Source: Reticulitermes speratus (Eukaryota; Arthropoda; Insecta; Blattodea; Rhinotermitidae). From it: a stretch of DNA of 64,000 bases. The notes under the pieces are model-generated. The model saw only the letters and a program-made list of their open reading frames with translations, was not told the origin of the DNA and searched no databases. The first letter of the stretch is position 1; each line of letters opens with the position of its first letter. A program made the position numbers and the translations under genes. Positions 49,378 through 60,440 of the stretch are shown here, one piece after another. The stretch spans positions 57,382,031-57,446,030 of the forward strand of contig JAJKFL010000001.1 in NCBI GenBank assembly GCA_021186555.1, given 5' to 3'.

Positions 49378-49680
49378 ACACAAACTCCCTTGGCCAGATA
49401 TTCGAACAGTAACAGTGTCAAGCACCACACACTTCAATGCAAGGCCAAAAATGTTAAGTCTTTTTTACGCGAACTGTCCACTGATCAACATGGCCACACG
49501 CTATTCACTGGTTGCACTTCCTACTAAGAAGTAATTATGCTTGTTGTCACTGTTGACAGTAGCTTCAACCTGACCACAACTTCCCGTCACGGCCACCCAG
49601 TTTAAGCTCATCGTGCGGTCGAACACTTTAGTAACAACAGTTAAAGAGGGCGCAGCTTAAAGATTCTATAAATAAATAAA
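49378..49680. other. Wnt5 intron, no feature recognised
   Basis: Short intron stretch between an AC-containing minisatellite and a SINE. Confidence 0.4.
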
Positions 49681-49955
49681 GGCCGATCCCAGTGGCCGCA
49701 CGGTCTAAGGCGTGGGTCTACTGCCGCTCGCTTGCTGGGATTGTGGGTTCGAATCCCGCCGAGGGCATGGATGTCTGTCTGTTGTGAGTGTTGTGTGTTG
49801 TCAGGTAGAGGTCTCTGCGACGGGCTGATCACTTGTCCAGAGGAGTCCTATCGGGTGTGGTGTGTCTAAAGTGTGTGATCGCGAAACCTCGAAAAACGAG
49901 GCGGCCTAGGCCCCCTAGGGACTGTCGAGCCACAGAAAAAAAATAAATAAATACA
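49681..49955 (+). mobile_element. tRNA-derived SINE with A-rich tail
   Basis: An A-box-like TGGCCGCACGGTCTAAGG near 49693 and a B box GGTTCGAATCC near 49747 start the element. The body has 'tcacttgtccagaggagtcc' and 'aacctcgaaaaacgaggcgg'. It ends in a run of A then (AAAT)n at 49935-49955. The left flank is also (AAAT)n, so the target duplication cannot be separated from the tail. The intact boxes and tail suggest a younger copy than the others. Confidence 0.85.
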
Positions 49956-50284
49956 TCGCGCCTATCCCATGCCCTGTCGTATTCGCCACCCCCCGGTACG
50001 ACAGGTCGATGAGCTGGACATGTAGCTCGACTGTAACACAATACACATGTAGAATTTCAGTGAAACCAATTTTGAATGTACAAATTCAATGAGTCAGCAT
50101 CTTGACTGACTGCGTGTTACATGAAGTTTGGGGATGAAATATGTATTAACGATTTCTAAAGTGAATGACTACACAGTGATTGCGCGAAATAAACTGAAGT
50201 GGCTTAGCACAAGGGTCAGTGGCTAGTGTGGTGACAGCGATAAAAAACTTCAAGTAAAACTGCGAACAGTATATATGAAAGAAT

Positions 50285-50407
50285 CGTGGCGTAGCTGTAA
50301 ACCTGTGTACATGTATTCGTCAGGTCGTTGCTTCATATCCCAGCCAAACACCGGTTATGCTGACAGGTTTCAGAATTTTCCTCATCCCATCTAGAGGTAT
50401 GTAGGTA
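50285..50407 (+). mobile_element. Possible SINE fragment
   Basis: 'gtggcgtagctgtaaacctg' resembles a Pol III A box. 'gttgcttcatatcccagcc' is a poor B box. 'ttcctcatcccatctagagg' follows. Degraded and low confidence. Confidence 0.35.
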
Positions 50408-50582
50408 CATTGCCTTAAACACGCTGCAGTCCCTTCATTCTTGCATCGCCCTATCACTCCACACTCTTACATTGCCTTAAACACGCTGCAGTCCCTTCAT
50501 TCTTGCATCGCCCTATCACTCCACACTCTTACATGCCTAAACACGCTGCATCCCTTCATCTTGCATCGCCCTATCACTCCAC
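50408..50582. repeat. Tandem triplication, 62-bp unit
   Basis: Three copies of a unit with 'acattgccttaaacacgctg' then 'cagtcccttcattcttgcat' and CGCCCTATCACTCCACACTC. The third copy has four single-base losses. Confidence 0.95.
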
Positions 50583-50895
50583 AGCTTAGTCTCGATATGA
50601 ACGCGCCGTTAAGTAACCAAAAAACATGAATATAACCTTAAACAAAGCACTTATTTTCTCCGCTATTTGTAGTTTATTTAACGACCCTGTCAGTAGCCCA
50701 AATCATATAGCGTCCGATGATTTCATTATGACTAACTCTAATGCGTGTGCAATAAGACGATCGTAACTTAGCTTAAGGTGCCATGGCAGCATGTGCCTAG
50801 ACGGACTTAGGACAGTCACGGTAGCTGATGGACTTGCCACAGTGCTGCTGCTTAGCCAGTCTGCTTAGTCAGAACAAGCAAGGAGTGCTACGTAC

Positions 50896-51076
50896 TTGTA
50901 ACCGTACTCCAGGTTGTCGCCGCATCCTCCCCAGATCCAGTCCCGATGAAGGTCCCGGGGACGCCCGGTACGGGAACACCCGCAGGAACTCAGTTGTCCG
51001 TCCCGGCACGAGCGTGATATGGCGTGCACCACACCTGCTGCGCCGATGGCGTGCGCGAAGGCCGCTTCCCGACTGG
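50896..51076 (-). CDS. Wnt5: Wnt5-like, second visible coding exon
   Basis: The acceptor is CTGTTTCAG|CCAGTC and the donor is TACAA|GTACGT. It encodes (A)[19 protein letters not shown], then [20 protein letters not shown] and [17 protein letters not shown]. These are the SRE-AF-YAI-AAG, CGCSR and WGGCGDN blocks of Wnt. With this donor the codon at the next junction becomes AAA (Lys) and the reading frame is continuous; two later GT options would break it. The first codon, shared with the previous exon, is GCC (Ala), where Gly is usual in Wnt5. 181 nt. Confidence 0.95.
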
Positions 51077-51079
51077 CTG

Positions 51080-51615
51080 AAACAGAGACGTGACTTGCAA
51101 GAGGGCGCACCATTCAGTAGCGACGGACTTTCGTGCGGGCAGAGTGCTCAAGACCGGGACTGTTTGGAGCCGGACACAGGATGAACACTTGACACGTAAT
51201 ATTGCTCCAGAAATTAGAGGCACAGGAATCAGAATGAAACGAATTTCGGTGGCTTACCCAAGTATGATCAAGTGTTTATGACGTGCACATAACAGTCGTA
51301 TCATATCTGTATTCCAGTTCCGTCCACACATTTGTAAGCAAGGCGGGTGTAGCTCTAGCCGCAGCAACTCGTATCCCACCGGCAAGTTCCGGCAAAGTGG
51401 CGGGCAACGATGGATCGTAAGCTCCATGCTTTATGTACACCGAAAAGGACGAATACAGTCGTGTGATTTCAAGGGAATGAGGCGTCCGAATCTTAAGGCT
51501 GCCTTTGTCAGTTAATAGTAAGTGTGCAATACATAACTGACATCTGTTGTAAATGTACAGCTGAGCGCATAGAATGGGCATTCGTAGACACTTGCAATAT
51601 GCCGTCTAGTGACTG
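51080..51615. other. Wnt5 intron, no feature recognised
   Basis: Intron between the second exon and a foldback element. No repeats or proteins recognised. Confidence 0.4.
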
Positions 51616-51619
51616 ACTG

Positions 51620-51805
51620 AATAAAATATTCTCGGGCTAGCAGCCACGTCAGGCGATTCAATGGCGAGTAAACCAACGTTTCGAGGAGCATCTGTGTCCT
51701 CGTATTCACTTTTCCCTGATGACGAGGACAGAGATGCTACTCGAAACGTTGGTTTACTCGCCATTTAATCGCCTGACGTGGCTGCTAGCCCGAGAATATT
51801 TTATT
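51620..51805. mobile_element. Foldback (hairpin) element
   Basis: Arms at 51620-51703 and 51722-51805 are reverse complements over 84 bases with about four mismatches. An 18-base spacer lies between them. The left arm starts AATAAAATATTCTCGGGCTA and includes GTAAACCAACGTTTCGAG. The spacer region reads 'tattcacttttccctgatg'. No coding capacity and no clear target duplication. In the Wnt5 transcript it would form a very stable hairpin. Confidence 0.9.
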
Positions 51806-52380
51806 GAATGGTTGGAGAACTTAGCCATCAGCAGCAACAGATACACTTTGTATGTAATGTAAGCTTGGCTCAAGAGTAAGAATTAAGTATAAAGATCCAA
51901 TTTCATGAAATATCTATACTTTCTACGACAAAAAGAAGTATAAATCCAGTGAGTCTTTACACTTGGCGTGTATTATCTCCGGAATGTGCCTGCTAAGCAA
52001 ATACCACGACGCTCTGTCCTGTTTCTGAATTGTGCATGGAAATCTGGTGTTGCCGCAGGCCAGCCAACCTGCGTCTTGATTTCTCAACATTACTTGCAGT
52101 CCAGGTTATAAACTTGTCAGTAAATGTTGCTAGGAAAGTGAAACGCCAGTACGCACTGGTTGTGTCAGGACCACATGGTGAGCAGCTACTCACCGCAGCA
52201 TGCATGTCAATAGGACTTGCGACGTACTAAAAACAACGGCTGTTCTGTATTTATAGCAATGAACGGACACGTAATGCAGTCAGACGGCGCCAACTTTAGA
52301 CGAGTCCGTCCGAAGGTTTCATCCAAACGAACCAAGGATATTCGTACTATCCCTCAGCGTGTTCTTGTAGAACCCCGGAA
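51806..52380. other. Wnt5 intron, no feature recognised
   Basis: Intron sequence without recognisable elements. Confidence 0.4.
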
Positions 52381-52382
52381 TC

Positions 52383-52553
52383 CTCATGTGTGACCTGCCT
52401 CATGTGTGACCTGCCTCGTGTGTGACCTGCCTCGTGTGTGACCTGCCTCGTGTGTGACCTGCCTCGTGTGTGACCTGCCTCGTGTGTGACCTGCCTCATG
52501 TGTGACCTGCCTCATGTGTGACCTGCCTCCATGTGTGGTTGGACCTGCCTCTC
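52383..52553. repeat. Minisatellite, 16-bp unit
   Basis: About ten copies of TCATGTGTGACCTGCC or TCGTGTGTGACCTGCC. The CG units lie together in the middle of the array. Confidence 0.95.
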
Positions 52554-52594
52554 TGTAATTCTTCGCTAATAAATGCAAAAATACAACCTGTATC

Positions 52595-52765
52595 AATTAA
52601 GCGCTGTGGCACAATAGGTATAGCTAAAAAGCCTACATTAGCGTGAGTTCGAGTTGTCAGCTTCGCACCCCGTTCGTTTTATCTTCCAGGAAAGAACACC
52701 CGGTATAGTAGGACGGACAGACCCCACAGCTCTGTCTCTGACGAGAACTGAACATCGGTCATCCA
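52595..52765 (+). mobile_element. Possible SINE fragment
   Basis: 'ctgtggcacaataggtatag' is A-box-like, 'gtgagttcgagttgtcagc' is a poor B box, and 'aggacggacagaccccac' follows. Degraded and low confidence. Confidence 0.35.
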
Positions 52766-52862
52766 GCCAGAAGCCAGTCATTAGGCCTGCAAAGACTCCG
52801 ATGTCTCCTAAACCATGACGCTGATTTCTTATAAATTTGGTACGGGTTGTGAAAGTTCTACA

Positions 52863-52981
52863 TTACACATACATACGTACATACATACATACAACATACA
52901 CACACATACATACATATATATACATACATAATATATACGTACGTACATACATACATACATACATACATACATACATACATA
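52863..52981. repeat. (TACA)n microsatellite
   Basis: TACATACA and TACGTACG tracts with short breaks. Smaller relative of the 33930-35526 tract. Confidence 0.95.
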
Positions 52982-53572
52982 AGTCTGTCCAAGTCACAAC
53001 TCGATGTGCAATAAGTCACAATATACAAATATACAGCTATACACACTACACAATTTTACATTTGAACACTATAAACTAAAACACTATAAACGTGTTACAC
53101 ACCTCACTATGAACCATCTTTATACATAAAAAATCATCTACTGAGTAAAAGGAGTGTGTATTTAAGTATTTTCTTAATGCTACTTTAAATTTTGTCTTTG
53201 GCGAAATAACTTTAACCCCAGTCGGTTCAACACAAGTAGCAGCCGTGTGTTGACATCCCCATCTGCTGTCATTTTAAGTTGTACATCCTTCTACAAACAC
53301 AACTTACACGCACACAGTCTATGGTCTCAGTTTATTGACTTCACCCTACATGTTTCTTCTTCCCTTTAAAAACATCTTCATGGATTACAGCCATAAAACC
53401 AAGTGACAAATTAAATTTTGAACTTAAAATGTGGAAGTTGTATTTCGCTGTCAGCGTCTAAGTTAACCCACCAATGCTCCGCATCCATATTCCTTCTTCT
53501 ACCGTCGATGTTCCAAATAGTGTCCCAGCAGTTACGGCCAATACCGTAGGATTTACTTCCAGAGGCACCTTG

Positions 53573-53785
53573 CAGTCTGTTACTGAGCTGCGCGGTCTGT
53601 TACTGAGCTGCGCGGTCTGTTACTGAGCTGTGCGGTCTGTTACTGAGCTGTGCGGTCTGTTACTGAGCTGTGCGGTCTGTTACTGAGCTGTGCGGTCTGT
53701 TACTGAGCTGTGCGGTCTGTTACTGAGCTGTGCGGTCTGTTACTGAGCTGTGCGTGTCGGGGCTGTTACTGAGCTGTGCGGTTTA
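53573..53785. repeat. Minisatellite, 20-bp unit
   Basis: About ten copies of GTCTGTTACTGAGCTGTGCG. The first two read GCGCG, the later ones GTGCG, and the last two are disrupted by short insertions and losses. Confidence 0.97.
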
Positions 53786-54580
53786 CTACGTCAGCAACTC
53801 GAAGTAGAAAAGGAAGATGGCCATTTTGTACTTATTGACACTAGTTGTGAACTGTAAAGTCAGTCACAGTCACAGTCACAGTCACAGTTACGTGCCTCAC
53901 TACTAACACCCCTTGTTCAAAGACGCCTCTATCTGCTTGCACACAATTTACGACCCGTGAGATCAGCGAAATCGTAAACTGCGGCATTATGTATGCGTCT
54001 TAGAACGCTGAGAATTCGACGAAGTGTTTCTTCTCCCGTGATCATCTTGCGTGCACACACACAACAGTTGTCATGTAGCCTCACACGTGGTAATTTAACT
54101 GTGTCAGATTCGGTGACTGTGGGGCCAATTCTGCACACCTCCACGGCCGATCCATCGATTAGGGAATTCCTGGTTCGGCAATTGCCTCTCAACCGGACTA
54201 AATGGAGGGGCTGACTGTCATGCTGGTAGCATATATGACGTCGTGTTCATGCAGCAGCTCATGTTGCTAGCAGTTGGCATAACACTGCGTGTCAGACGTT
54301 GCGGTACATTCAACTGGTCACCAATGACACACACCACACGTTGACGGAAAAGCGATATTAGTAGTTACTGTCTACACTTCTTTGTGGGTCTAGAAGTCGG
54401 AGTTCCTGCTATTGTTGCCTCCATCTCGAGTAAAATTTGTTCTATCAGCAACCGAATAGTTAGTAACAATTTGTAGATCGTGCGTGGAACATTCATATGG
54501 GCGGAAGTTCTTCATGCACTGTGCATGAATGTGCTGTGCGTCACGTCCTCCATACTTCGTTGTCCCTACGTTCGGCACGG
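53786..54580. other. Wnt5 intron, short (CAGTCA)n only
   Basis: Contains a short (CAGTCA)n run at about 53860-53890. Otherwise nothing recognised. Confidence 0.4.
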
Positions 54581-54582
54581 CG

Positions 54583-55197
54583 GTTTGCACTCGAAAGGAA
54601 CCCTTTTCACGCAGGTGTTGGTGAACAACAGTGAGCACATATCGGTCGGCGGTTTGCACTCGAAAGGAACCCTTTTCACGCAGGTGTTGGTGAACAACAG
54701 TGAGCACATATCGGTCGGCGGTTTGTACTCGAAAGGAACCCTTTTCACGCAGGTGTTGGTGAACAACAGTGAGCACATATCGGTCGGCGGTTTGCACTCG
54801 ATAGGAACCCTTTTCACGCAGGTGTTGGTGAACAACAGTGAGCACATATCGGTCGGCGGTTTGTACTCGATAGGAACCCTTTTCACGCAGGTGTTGGTGA
54901 ACAACAGTGAGCACATATCGGTCGGCGGTTTGCACTCGATAGGAACCCTTTTCACGCAGGTGTTGGTGAACAACAGTGAGCACATATCGGTCGCGGTTTG
55001 TATCGAAAGGAACCTTTCACGCAGGTGTTGTGAACAACAGTGAGCACATATCGGTCGGCGGTTTGCACTCGATGGAAACCCTTTTCACGCAGGTGTTGGT
55101 GAACAACAGTGAGCACATATCGGTCGGCGGTTTGCACTCGATAGGAACCCTTTTCACGCAGGTGTTGGTGAACAACAGTGAGCACATATCGGTCTGC
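54583..55197. repeat. Minisatellite, 69-bp unit, nine copies
   Basis: The unit contains 'cggcggtttgcactcgaaag', 'gaacccttttcacgcaggtg' and 'ttggtgaacaacagtgagca'. Copies vary at two sites (CACTCG/TACTCG and AAAGG/ATAGG) in an alternating pattern. The seventh copy (about 54990-55050) has several one-base losses. Because 69 is 23 codons, long frames open on both strands (for example VLTVVHQHLREKGS); I treat them as artefacts. Confidence 0.97.
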
Positions 55198-56545
55198 GGT
55201 TCGTCGCCGAGGATATCGTTGCCTGTATTCTTCTGCACCAGCAGTGGCCTTACCGTCGCAAATCCGGTACGCCAAATGAATGTCGGTGTATTCGTCATGG
55301 GAAAACGGCATTTGTACAGTCCTATCTTACTGTGCGCTTGTCACAGGACTCACGGACTGCACTGCTTGCTGTCTCATGTATTACCGGCGTTGTCATTATT
55401 ACACGAACACGACTGCGCCTGCGCGCATCTCCTGCACTCCACCTGCTGCTAACTCAGTACCCTTGTGTATACGAAATTTCTGACTGAGAATTAGCTCTGT
55501 AATTGGATCGTACAGTACTGAGCTGATCGGCTTCTTGTATCCTCTTTGCCTGATGTCCTTTGGAGACTCATGGCACCGACACTTGGACACTTTATAAAAT
55601 CACCATGCAGCCTGACCGGCCGGCCCAGGTCAGACTGCTGCAGGTAAGCTTGCAGTCAAAAGAATAACATTATGGTTCTAATGATTTTGGAACTTAACTA
55701 TAAAGAAGTAGTGATTTGTAAGTTGTTGGTTTACACGCGGTTACGCAAAGATCGGTACGTGGTGCATTAAATTTAGTCTGAAACTGATTACACAGACTTA
55801 TTTGTGTAGGTTGGTTCATAATATTGTATATATATATATTATATATATAACACATACATAATGTAGTAGTAGTTTTGTAATGAAATAAATTCAGTATTTC
55901 TACAGGTTTGGAATCTCTTCGTTTAATGTAAATAGATAAATTCCCATGGTACCAAATTTTCTGTCTTTAGATATAATATAAAGGGTTTCACGCAAGGCAC
56001 AACCACCAACCCCCTTCTCTACCCCTCCTTTCCTAAGACAGCTAGTGTTAGCCACCCAGACCTAACACCAGAAGGCCTAATAATGACGCCATTAATTAGG
56101 ACTGGTTGTTGAGGGCAAATCACAGGTGGTGGTTCTATCTGTGCATGGAAGCAATAGAAAATTAGGTAGATAAGAGCACACAACAGAGCAGCAAACCGGT
56201 TTAAATGTAGGTGAATGGCATAGTGGCTTCGGACCTGAGAGCTAGTGAAATGTGGCAGTTGGAAGCTAGCGATGCACTGCCCGAATTCATGTGTGCTCGG
56301 AGTTGAAGCAGCGGCTTCAGCAAACACACTATCATGCATTAGTGGGTCATCCTAAGCACCAATCAGCAACACCTCACACCCCCAGTTAATGTCAAAGATG
56401 TTGTATATAATGCAAGAGAAGTAAATCAAAACAACTAGTATTTATTTGTAGGATGGTAACCTTCACAACACTGTGTTTATCTCACTAAACCATTGCCATG
56501 TGATAAAGGTAAACGTAAAATGTCCCCTGTGCACGCCATGAAAGA
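55198..56545. other. Wnt5 intron, AT-rich, no clear feature
   Basis: A (TA)n-rich patch at about 55826-55850. No recognisable element elsewhere. Confidence 0.4.
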
Positions 56546-56549
56546 TATG

Positions 56550-56606
56550 TGAACCGGGGGTACAGCTGCACCGGGGGTATAGCTGCACCGGGGGTACAGC
56601 TGCACT
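56550..56606. repeat. Short tandem repeat, 17-bp unit
   Basis: Three copies of ACCGGGGGTACAGCTGC. A poly(C) run of about 18 bases stands at 56683-56700. Confidence 0.95.
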
Positions 56607-57319
56607 CACTGTTAACCTGGGCATTATATAAAGGCCAGCAGCCAGATCCACGCACCACACACTTTATCGTCGGTGAGAACCCTCCCCCCCCCCCCCCCCC
56701 GGTATGCATTTGATAAAAGCCTGACAGGGGTCCAGAGCGTGTCAGAAAGGTCCTTGACCTGCCAGGAATCAAACGGCGATTTCTTGGTAGTCTAGCCCGT
56801 GGGCCGCAAATTGTTTGAGAAAGAACAATTTCAACGACCACCAGCATTCACTTTGCATTGCAGGAATTAGGTTCAATGCCTGCTTTAGTTTGTTTCTTCG
56901 GCGGTAATATGTATTACGATTGCCGTTAATTTGGAGTCGTTCTGGTGCACTTGTACCCGTACTCTTAAGCACATCTCGAAGAGTACGTCGGTAAACAAGC
57001 CCACCACAAAATGTTGCCTTACAGACTTGAAAGCGTCGGCAATTCCAACCATAACAGGCTGTCATTTCTCCACAAGTAGGGAAAGACGTTACACACTGCA
57101 GTGAAATGCCTACATTACGGTAACTTTAGTCATTTGATAGTTGGTACGACTGCAGAGAAGAGTAATGGAAATCGTCTTCATCCAGAATTAGCCATACACC
57201 AGTTCCATTGTAAGAGAAAGAGAGGTTGAAAGGGTCACGGCTTTTCTTCTTTCAACACCGCACGCTCAAAACCACATTCAGGAATGTAGTTCCGGTTCTG
57301 ACAGTGTTTTATATGCGCA

Positions 57320-57430
57320 CTTGCATGCAGCCTGTCGCCGCGGGTAACGCTCTGTACTCGTATTCGGGAGATGGCTGGTTCGAAGCTCGCAGCGTCATTG
57401 GCTATCCTGAAGTTTTCTTCGTTTGTCTCA
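57320..57430 (+). mobile_element. tRNA-derived SINE fragment
   Basis: 'cgcgggtaacgctctgtact', then 'cgtattcgggagatggctgg', the B-box-like GGTTCGAAGCTC (about 57377-57388), then 'ttggctatcctgaagttttc'. These words match a SINE type I know from cockroach-like genomes. The 3' part is replaced by a short repeat at 57438. Confidence 0.65.
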
Positions 57431-57437
57431 GTCGTTG

Positions 57438-57510
57438 CAGACGGTCTGCAGGACTGCAACAGGCGGTCTGCAGGACTGCAATAGACGGTCTGCAGGACTG
57501 CAACAGGCCT
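57438..57510. repeat. Short tandem repeat, 22-bp unit
   Basis: Three copies of 'ggtctgcaggactgcaacag' plus two bases. Confidence 0.95.
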
Positions 57511-57829
57511 ACCTCCATTGCCCAACGACCGCTTCTGCCCGAAACCGACCACGAGCTATGCTTTCCATAGATGGCCATGTCATTCAACCACTCATAGGTT
57601 ACACTATTGAGGGACATTATGACACCACAATTTTACTGCTCAATGTGTACTTGTTATCTTCAAAAGTTCTGGAAAGTTAGCTTGGTACTATCTAGATACA
57701 AACGACTGGAAATATTAGTCACGTATCGGAAAATGTATTCGGAGTTTTGAACCGTACTGTGGTTCACTTCCTCACGTTATTGCATCAGAAGAATGTCTTA
57801 AACAGATTTAATTTTACCGTGTCTGTGCC

Positions 57830-59195
57830 ATCAGATGTCACCAACCTGAACACGTCTGTGCCATCAGTTGTCACTAAGCTGAACACGTTTGTGCCATCAG
57901 TTGTCACTAATCTGAAAGTGTCTGTGCCATCAGTTGTTACAGCTGAACACGTCTGTGTCATCAGTTGTCAGTAAGCTGAAAGTGTCTGTGCCATCAGTTG
58001 TTACAGCTGAACACGTCTGTGCCATCAGTTGTCAGTAAGCTGAAAGTGTCTGTGCCATCAGTTGTTACAGCTGAACACGTCTGTGCCATCAGTTGTCAGT
58101 AAGCTGAAAGTGTCTGTGCCATCAGTTGTTACAGCTGAACACGTCTGTGCCATCAGTTGTCAGTAAGCTGAAAGTGTCTGTGCATCAGTTGTTACAGCTG
58201 AACACGTCTGTGCCATCAGTTGTCAGTAAGTTGAAAGTGCTGTGCCATCAGTTGTTACAGCTGAACACGTCTGTGCCATCAGTTGTCAGTAAGCTGAAAA
58301 CGTCTGTGCCATCAGTTGTCACTAAGCTGAACACGTCTGTGCCATCAGTTGTCAGTAAGTTGAAAGTGTCTGTGCCATCAGTTGTTACAGCTGAACACGT
58401 CTGTGCCATCAGTTGTCAGTAAGCTGAAAACGTCTGTGCCATCAGTTGTCACTAAGCTGAACACGTCTGTGCCATCAGTTGTTACAGCTGAACATGTCTG
58501 TGCCATCAGTTGTCAGTAAGTTGAAAGTGTCTGTGCCATCAGTTGTTACAGCTGAACACGTCTGTGCCATCAGTTGTCAGTAAGTTGAAAACGTCTGTGC
58601 CATCAGTTGTCACTAAGCTGAACACGTCTGTGCCATCAGTTGTCAGTAAGTTGAAAGTGTCTGTGCCATCAGTTGTTACAGCTGAACACGTCTGTGCCAT
58701 CAGTTGTCAGTAAGCTGAAAACGTCTGTGCCATCAGTTGTCACTAAGCTGAACACGTCTGTGCCATCAGTTGTCACTAAGCTGAACACGTCTGTGCCATC
58801 AGTTGTTACAGCTGAACGTCTGCAATTGACGTAAGTCTGTGCTATCAGTTGTTACAGCTGAACACGTCTGTGCATCAGTTGTCTAAGTGAACACGTCTGT
58901 GCCATCAGTTGTCACTAAGCTGAACACGTCTGTGCCATTAGTTGTCACTAAGCTGAACATGTCTGTGCCATCAGTTGTTACAGATGAACACGTATGTGCC
59001 ATCAGTTGTCACTAAGCTGAACACGTCTGTGCCATCAGTTGTTACAGCTGAACACGTCTGTGCCATCAGTGTACAGATGAACACGTCTGTGCATCAGTCA
59101 CTAGCTGAACACGTCTGTGCCATCAGTTGTCACTAAGCTGAACACGTCTGTGCCATCAGTTGTCACTAAGCTGAACACGTCTGTGCCATCAATAA
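57830..59195. repeat. 1.37-kb minisatellite, alternating 33- and 31-bp units
   Basis: The common core is CTGTGCCATCAGTTGT. One unit type continues CACTAAGCTGAACACGT or CAGTAAGCTGAA (33 bp), the other TACAGCTGAACACGT (31 bp). They alternate as a 64-bp dimer in the first half and are mixed later. Several units near 58810-59100 have lost bases. About 42 monomers. Confidence 0.97.
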
Positions 59196-60185
59196 TTGGT
59201 CTTTAGAACTGAGACAGTGTTCTCTTTGCGGTACGCGCTGACGCTGAAGAAACAGTTGAGCAACGCGCATCGAACGTAAGCTACTGTAAATGTAGAGCAT
59301 CAGCGTTTAAGAGATATCGATTGTAAATCTCTCCGCTTGTGACATCTCGATGGTGATCGAGTGAGAAACGTTTGTTACGATACTAAGTATTCCTACAGGG
59401 TGTGCTAACACACTTCTGCTTCTTCTGGACAGTATTCAAGAATATAATATTTACGGAAGATAACAGAGCGAAAGCAAGAGAAGTGTTACGCTCCGAGTAC
59501 ATTTCCTAACTTGTTAAAAAATCACAAGATTTCGTAAATAGGCTGTTCTTGAACATCAGATCTACGGAGGTGTCTACAAACACTCCTGTGTCTTGGCAAG
59601 TGGCGCCGTGTGATTTGGTAGAAAGGTAACAACATTTAGAAAACAAAATTAGTGTGTCAAGGTACAGCTCTTTCACAACAAAGCTGCAGAGCTCGCGGTC
59701 CTACGAAACGTCGACATCCATAGCCAACAGCAAATGACACGGCGTCGTCCCTGACTGTAGCAGTCTTCGGGTTTCTCCTTCAATCCGTAGGTGAAGAGTG
59801 TGTTAAGAGATAGCTATTGTCTCATTACGTGGGGACATTTGGTACGTCTGTGGGCCCAGCACTGTAGAAATGTATTCACATCCTCTCCACCTGAGGATGG
59901 AAATGGGATCAATTTTTGAAACTTTGTGGGTTTTATTCAAAATTATGCAATGGGAAAAGTAAAAAAAAATCATTACAATTTGTGTAGCAACATCTTCGGA
60001 AAATTTCGAAATTACTTCACAAACGTCACATTTAAAATAGCGATTCTGGACACGCAGAAAGAAATGTTCATTTTATTTATCATGAGCTACAACCAGCCGA
60101 GAGCATTTCCGCACAACGACGGAGATGTCCCAAGCTCTGTCTGACAGCCGGTGAGGCCAGGGTCCGTCATCGCTGTAAGAGTCAG
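59196..60185. other. Wnt5 intron, no feature recognised
   Basis: Intron sequence without recognisable elements. Confidence 0.4.
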
Positions 60186-60189
60186 TGTC

Positions 60190-60440
60190 TAAACCTGTGC
60201 TGTATTTATTTGCAGGGTTAAAAGGTTTGTCTCTTTTGCAAATCGTCCAGTCTGGCTCTGGGGCCCAACCAGCCTCCTATGCAACGTGCACCGGCGTTCT
60301 TTCCTCCGCTAAAGCGGCCGGGTGTGCCGTTGACCACTCAGCTCACCTGGCACCGAGGTTAAGAAACAGTGGAGCTACGCTTCTACTCCTCCTATATTCA
60401 TTCAGGACAGGCACCAATTTACCTATGTGTTCAGTCGTTT
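60190..60440 (+). mobile_element. SINE, second type, partial copy
   Basis: Shares 'tctggggccca-ccagcctcc', 'ggcaccgaggttaagaa' and 'cttctactcctcctat' with the SINE at 28163-28560, in the same order. The tRNA-like 5' part is missing or degraded. Confidence 0.7.

Noticed and set aside
48352..49534. Frames of 391 and 326 residues rich in THTH and LPLSVSSMQS
   Set aside because: AC-containing minisatellite; overlapping frames of the same array on both strands.
49681..49757. Functional tRNA gene
   Set aside because: Boxes A and B continue into a SINE body with an A-rich tail; no acceptor-stem closure.
54390..55452. Repeat protein with 23-residue unit (VLTVVHQHLREKGS...)
   Set aside because: Product of a 69-bp minisatellite open on both strands and broken by indels in one copy; no start context or splice support.
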